Assembly (NCBI GenBank): GCA_937920485.1
Contig: CALETL010000098.1
Location: forward strand, 1-7,253
Direction: 5' to 3'
Length of the DNA: 7,253 nucleotides
Origin: an uncultured Phycisphaerae bacterium
GTDB lineage: Bacteria; Planctomycetota; Phycisphaerae; Sedimentisphaerales; Anaerohalosphaeraceae
Shown: positions 5,883 to 7,253 of the stretch, piece after piece
How the letters are laid out: every line of letters starts with the position of its first letter
How positions within the stretch are numbered: the first letter of the stretch is position 1
Program-made: the position numbers and the translations under genes
The notes under the pieces: model-generated
The model's database searches: none
Seen by the model: the letters and a program-made list of their open reading frames with translations, nothing else
Told to the model about the DNA's origin: nothing

Positions 5883-6323
5883 CTATGGTTTTGTGATTTT
5901 TCTCTTGAGCAGCATCACCAGCTTTATAGATACTGCAAATAAAGGTAGTAAACACAATGAAAAGTTGAAGCAGCACAAAATCCAAATAAATATTGCCCCC
6001 GGCACTTGAATAGCATGGCTTTGTGAAAAAGTTACAACAAGAGCGAACCACAGGATGCATGTCATAACACCTGAAGAAATCATCATTGTGCAGGGTTTCA
6101 TTTTTAATAAAAGCAGAAAAAGCCCTACCAGAAACATAACAGGCAAACCGACAAGTTGAACCATCTGTATTGTAACTGTGAGTTGTTCCTCCCCAAAAAA
6201 CAACCACATAGACGGTGCAACAGCCAGCACATATAACTTGTCGGCAGCGGACTGCTCTGAGATTAGTGCAACAGCAAACCAAGCCAGCGGCAGCACAAGA
6301 AGAAAAAATAGCTTGTTTTTCAC
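5883..6323 (-). CDS. Small multi-pass membrane protein, unknown function
   Basis: This 146-residue protein is strongly hydrophobic, with likely membrane segments at about 4-22, 53-74, 79-98 and 108-135, and a weaker one near 30-43. The basic end LLKRKITKP suggests a cytoplasmic C-terminus. It starts with GTG (6323-6321), supported by AAGGAG at 6334-6329 with a 5-base spacer. A longer overlapping frame on the same strand (to 6390) is cysteine-rich and has no such site, so this frame is chosen. No conserved polar or catalytic motif is visible, and I cannot assign a family. It lies 84 bases downstream of the beta-helix gene on the same strand and may be cotranscribed. It converges on the LysM gene with only 29 bases between the two stops. 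Confidence 0.72.
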   Translation of the reverse strand: MKNKLFFLLVLPLAWFAVALISEQSAADKLYVLAVAPSMWLFFGEEQLTVTIQMVQLVGLPVMFLVGLFLLLLKMKPCTMMISSGVMTCILWFALVVTFSQSHAIQVPGAIFIWILCCFNFSLCLLPLFAVSIKLVMLLKRKITKP

Positions 6324-6328
6324 AACGG

Positions 6329-6334
6329 CTCCTT
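6329..6334 (-). promoter_or_regulatory. Ribosome binding site for the GTG start of the 146-residue protein
   Basis: The minus strand reads AAGGAG, 5 bases before the GTG at 6323. It decides both the frame and the non-ATG start of this small gene. Confidence 0.6.
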
Positions 6335-6358
6335 AAAACAGTACCTCCGAGACTGCCC

Positions 6359-6383
6359 CCCTGAGTCTTTAAGGGACTCAGGG
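6359..6383. repeat. Perfect 9-bp inverted repeat between two minus-strand genes
   Basis: CCCTGAGTC (6359-6367) and GACTCAGGG (6375-6383) are exact reverse complements around a 7-base spacer, TTTAAGG. It lies 24 bases past the stop of the beta-helix gene. In the minus direction no U tract follows, so it is either a non-canonical terminator or mRNA 3' stabiliser, or a processing hairpin within the two-gene transcript. Confidence 0.6.
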
Positions 6384-6407
6384 TGAGCAACTCGAACTCC
6401 TTCTGTA

Positions 6408-7253
6408 TTATTGTTTTTCTTTATATTTTTGCCAGAGGTCGAAGATCACTTTCGGGTCCGAGAGGCCCATGCCCTCAAACGCCGGATCGGCTAATGTGAA
6501 GTTGCCGTTGCCCGGTTCAATGAAGTCCGGCTCTAATTCGATCATATCGGGACATTCGCAGTTTTCCGTATCCGTTTGGTTCTTCCAGAAAACATTTTTT
6601 CCAAACTTGGACTTAATAGGGTCGGACTTGCCTTCTTCCTGCTGAATACTGATTCCACGCTGATTATCGGCTAAGACATTATTTTGAATCTGCAGTCGTG
6701 CCTGGGGGATGGCACTGATAGCGGCGTACTCGGATTTGAGAATGATATTATTTCTAACCCTAAACCGACAGGCAGAGATGCCATCGATACCAGTACCGTT
6801 GCCGATGATGAGATTGTTTTCAATACTGCCTGAACCGGACTTGTTGCCGAGATAGACGCCGCGGTTTTTGTTATTGATAATCAGGTTACCTCTCATTGTC
6901 AGCTTTCCGCCAGTGGTGCGAACAGCGTGGTATTTTGAACCGGTGATGATATTACGAGAAATTTCCGCCTGAGCTCCACTGTACAAAATCACACCCTGAT
7001 GGCCGCAGTTACGGATAAAACTGTCGTGTATTTTCCCCTTTGTTCCCTCGCCATAGCAGACCACATAGTCAAAACCGGTAAAATCACAGGCCGCGATGAC
7101 CATATTGGAAAAGCCCATCGCACGAATCGCAACCGGGCTGCGCTGCGGGTTGCCCAGCGGCCGAAATGTGCAATTATGAATCGTTGCTGTGGTATCTTTG
7201 ACAGCCACCGCAAACGGAAATTCATGTTTGTCACTGGTGGCAAGCTGCCATTG
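6408..7253 (-). CDS. Right-handed parallel beta-helix repeat protein, C-terminal part
   Basis: The frame is open from the right edge to a TAA at 6410-6408, giving 281 visible residues; the N-terminus lies outside the window. A GTG at 7208 is probably internal, because the frame reads on through QWQLATSDKHEFPFA upstream without a stop. Five clear coils of about 23 residues carry the pattern of polar-N-N-hydrophobic turns: AEISRNIITG, LTMRGNLIIN, SGSIENNLII, FRVRNNIILK and LQIQNNVLAD (about 96-210). Weaker coils precede them. This is the beta-helix (PbH1/NosD-like) fold of surface or periplasmic polysaccharide-binding or -cleaving proteins. The tail (about 225-281) contains DPAFEGMGLSDP and a charged helix. 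I see no catalytic residues that identify a lyase or hydrolase, so the activity is unknown. Confidence 0.85.
   Translation of the reverse strand, partial: QWQLATSDKHEFPFAVAVKDTTATIHNCTFRPLGNPQRSPVAIRAMGFSNMVIAACDFTGFDYVVCYGEGTKGKIHDSFIRNCGHQGVILYSGAQAEISRNIITGSKYHAVRTTGGKLTMRGNLIINNKNRGVYLGNKSGSGSIENNLIIGNGTGIDGISACRFRVRNNIILKSEYAAISAIPQARLQIQNNVLADNQRGISIQQEEGKSDPIKSKFGKNVFWKNQTDTENCECPDMIELEPDFIEPGNGNFTLADPAFEGMGLSDPKVIFDLWQKYKEKQ

Noticed and set aside
5860..5885. TAGCC/GGCTA hairpin followed by T-rich sequence as terminator of the LysM gene
   Set aside because: The stem is only 5 bp with a 16-base loop and the T run is broken and distant; too weak to call.
5866..6390. A longer minus-strand frame of 174 residues overlapping the small membrane protein
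   Set aside because: It needs a TTG start without a good ribosome binding site and has an implausible cysteine-rich composition; the other frame has AAGGAG, a GTG start and coherent membrane segments.
1..7253. CRISPR array, insertion sequence, phage or toxin-antitoxin genes
   Set aside because: I found no regularly spaced repeats, transposase or integrase motifs, or paired small toxin/antitoxin frames. The tRNA has no nearby integrase or repeated 3' end that would mark an integration site.

Overview
This 7.25 kb window is bacterial chromosomal DNA that looks like ordinary core genome. Base composition is balanced, Shine-Dalgarno sites are strong and readable, and there are no insertion sequences, phage genes or CRISPR repeats. 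A Planctomycetota host, possibly Phycisphaerae, is my best guess. It rests on a trigger factor with a long lysine-rich tail that is not followed by clpP/clpX, on large parallel beta-helix proteins, and on many lineage-restricted membrane proteins. This is an inference from general resemblance, not proof.

Layout. On the left, two minus-strand genes: the first 17 codons of a gene with a CxxC motif (1-52, running off the edge), and upstream of it a PlsC-type acyltransferase (123-1313) with an unusual helical insertion. A divergent promoter region (about 1380-1500) separates these from a tRNA-Gly(GCC) gene (1507-1578). Between the tRNA and the trigger factor gene lies a 260-base non-coding stretch with three hairpins, two of which are mutually exclusive. 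The last is followed by a U-rich tract just before tig. Trigger factor (tig, 1840-3399) ends at a strong intrinsic terminator. A new promoter then drives a PilT/PilU-like ATPase (3560-4588) and, 16 bases later, a 204-residue single-pass protein whose N-terminus resembles a non-canonical prepilin leader (4605-5219). A membrane-anchored coiled-coil/LysM protein (5329-5853) has its own promoter. Converging on it from the right are two minus-strand genes: a small multi-pass membrane protein with a GTG start (5883-6323), and the C-terminal part of a right-handed parallel beta-helix protein (6408-7253, cut by the window edge). A perfect 9-bp inverted repeat lies between these two.

How the genes relate. 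tig serves protein folding at the ribosome, the acyltransferase serves phospholipid synthesis, and the right half serves the cell envelope (motor ATPase, possible pilin-like partner, LysM wall-binding protein, beta-helix protein). Only the ATPase and the 204-residue gene look like a tight operon. I see no clearly new multi-gene system. The best leads are the ATPase/pilin-like pair, the lysine-rich trigger factor tail, the structured RNA region between tRNA and tig, and the acyltransferase insertion.
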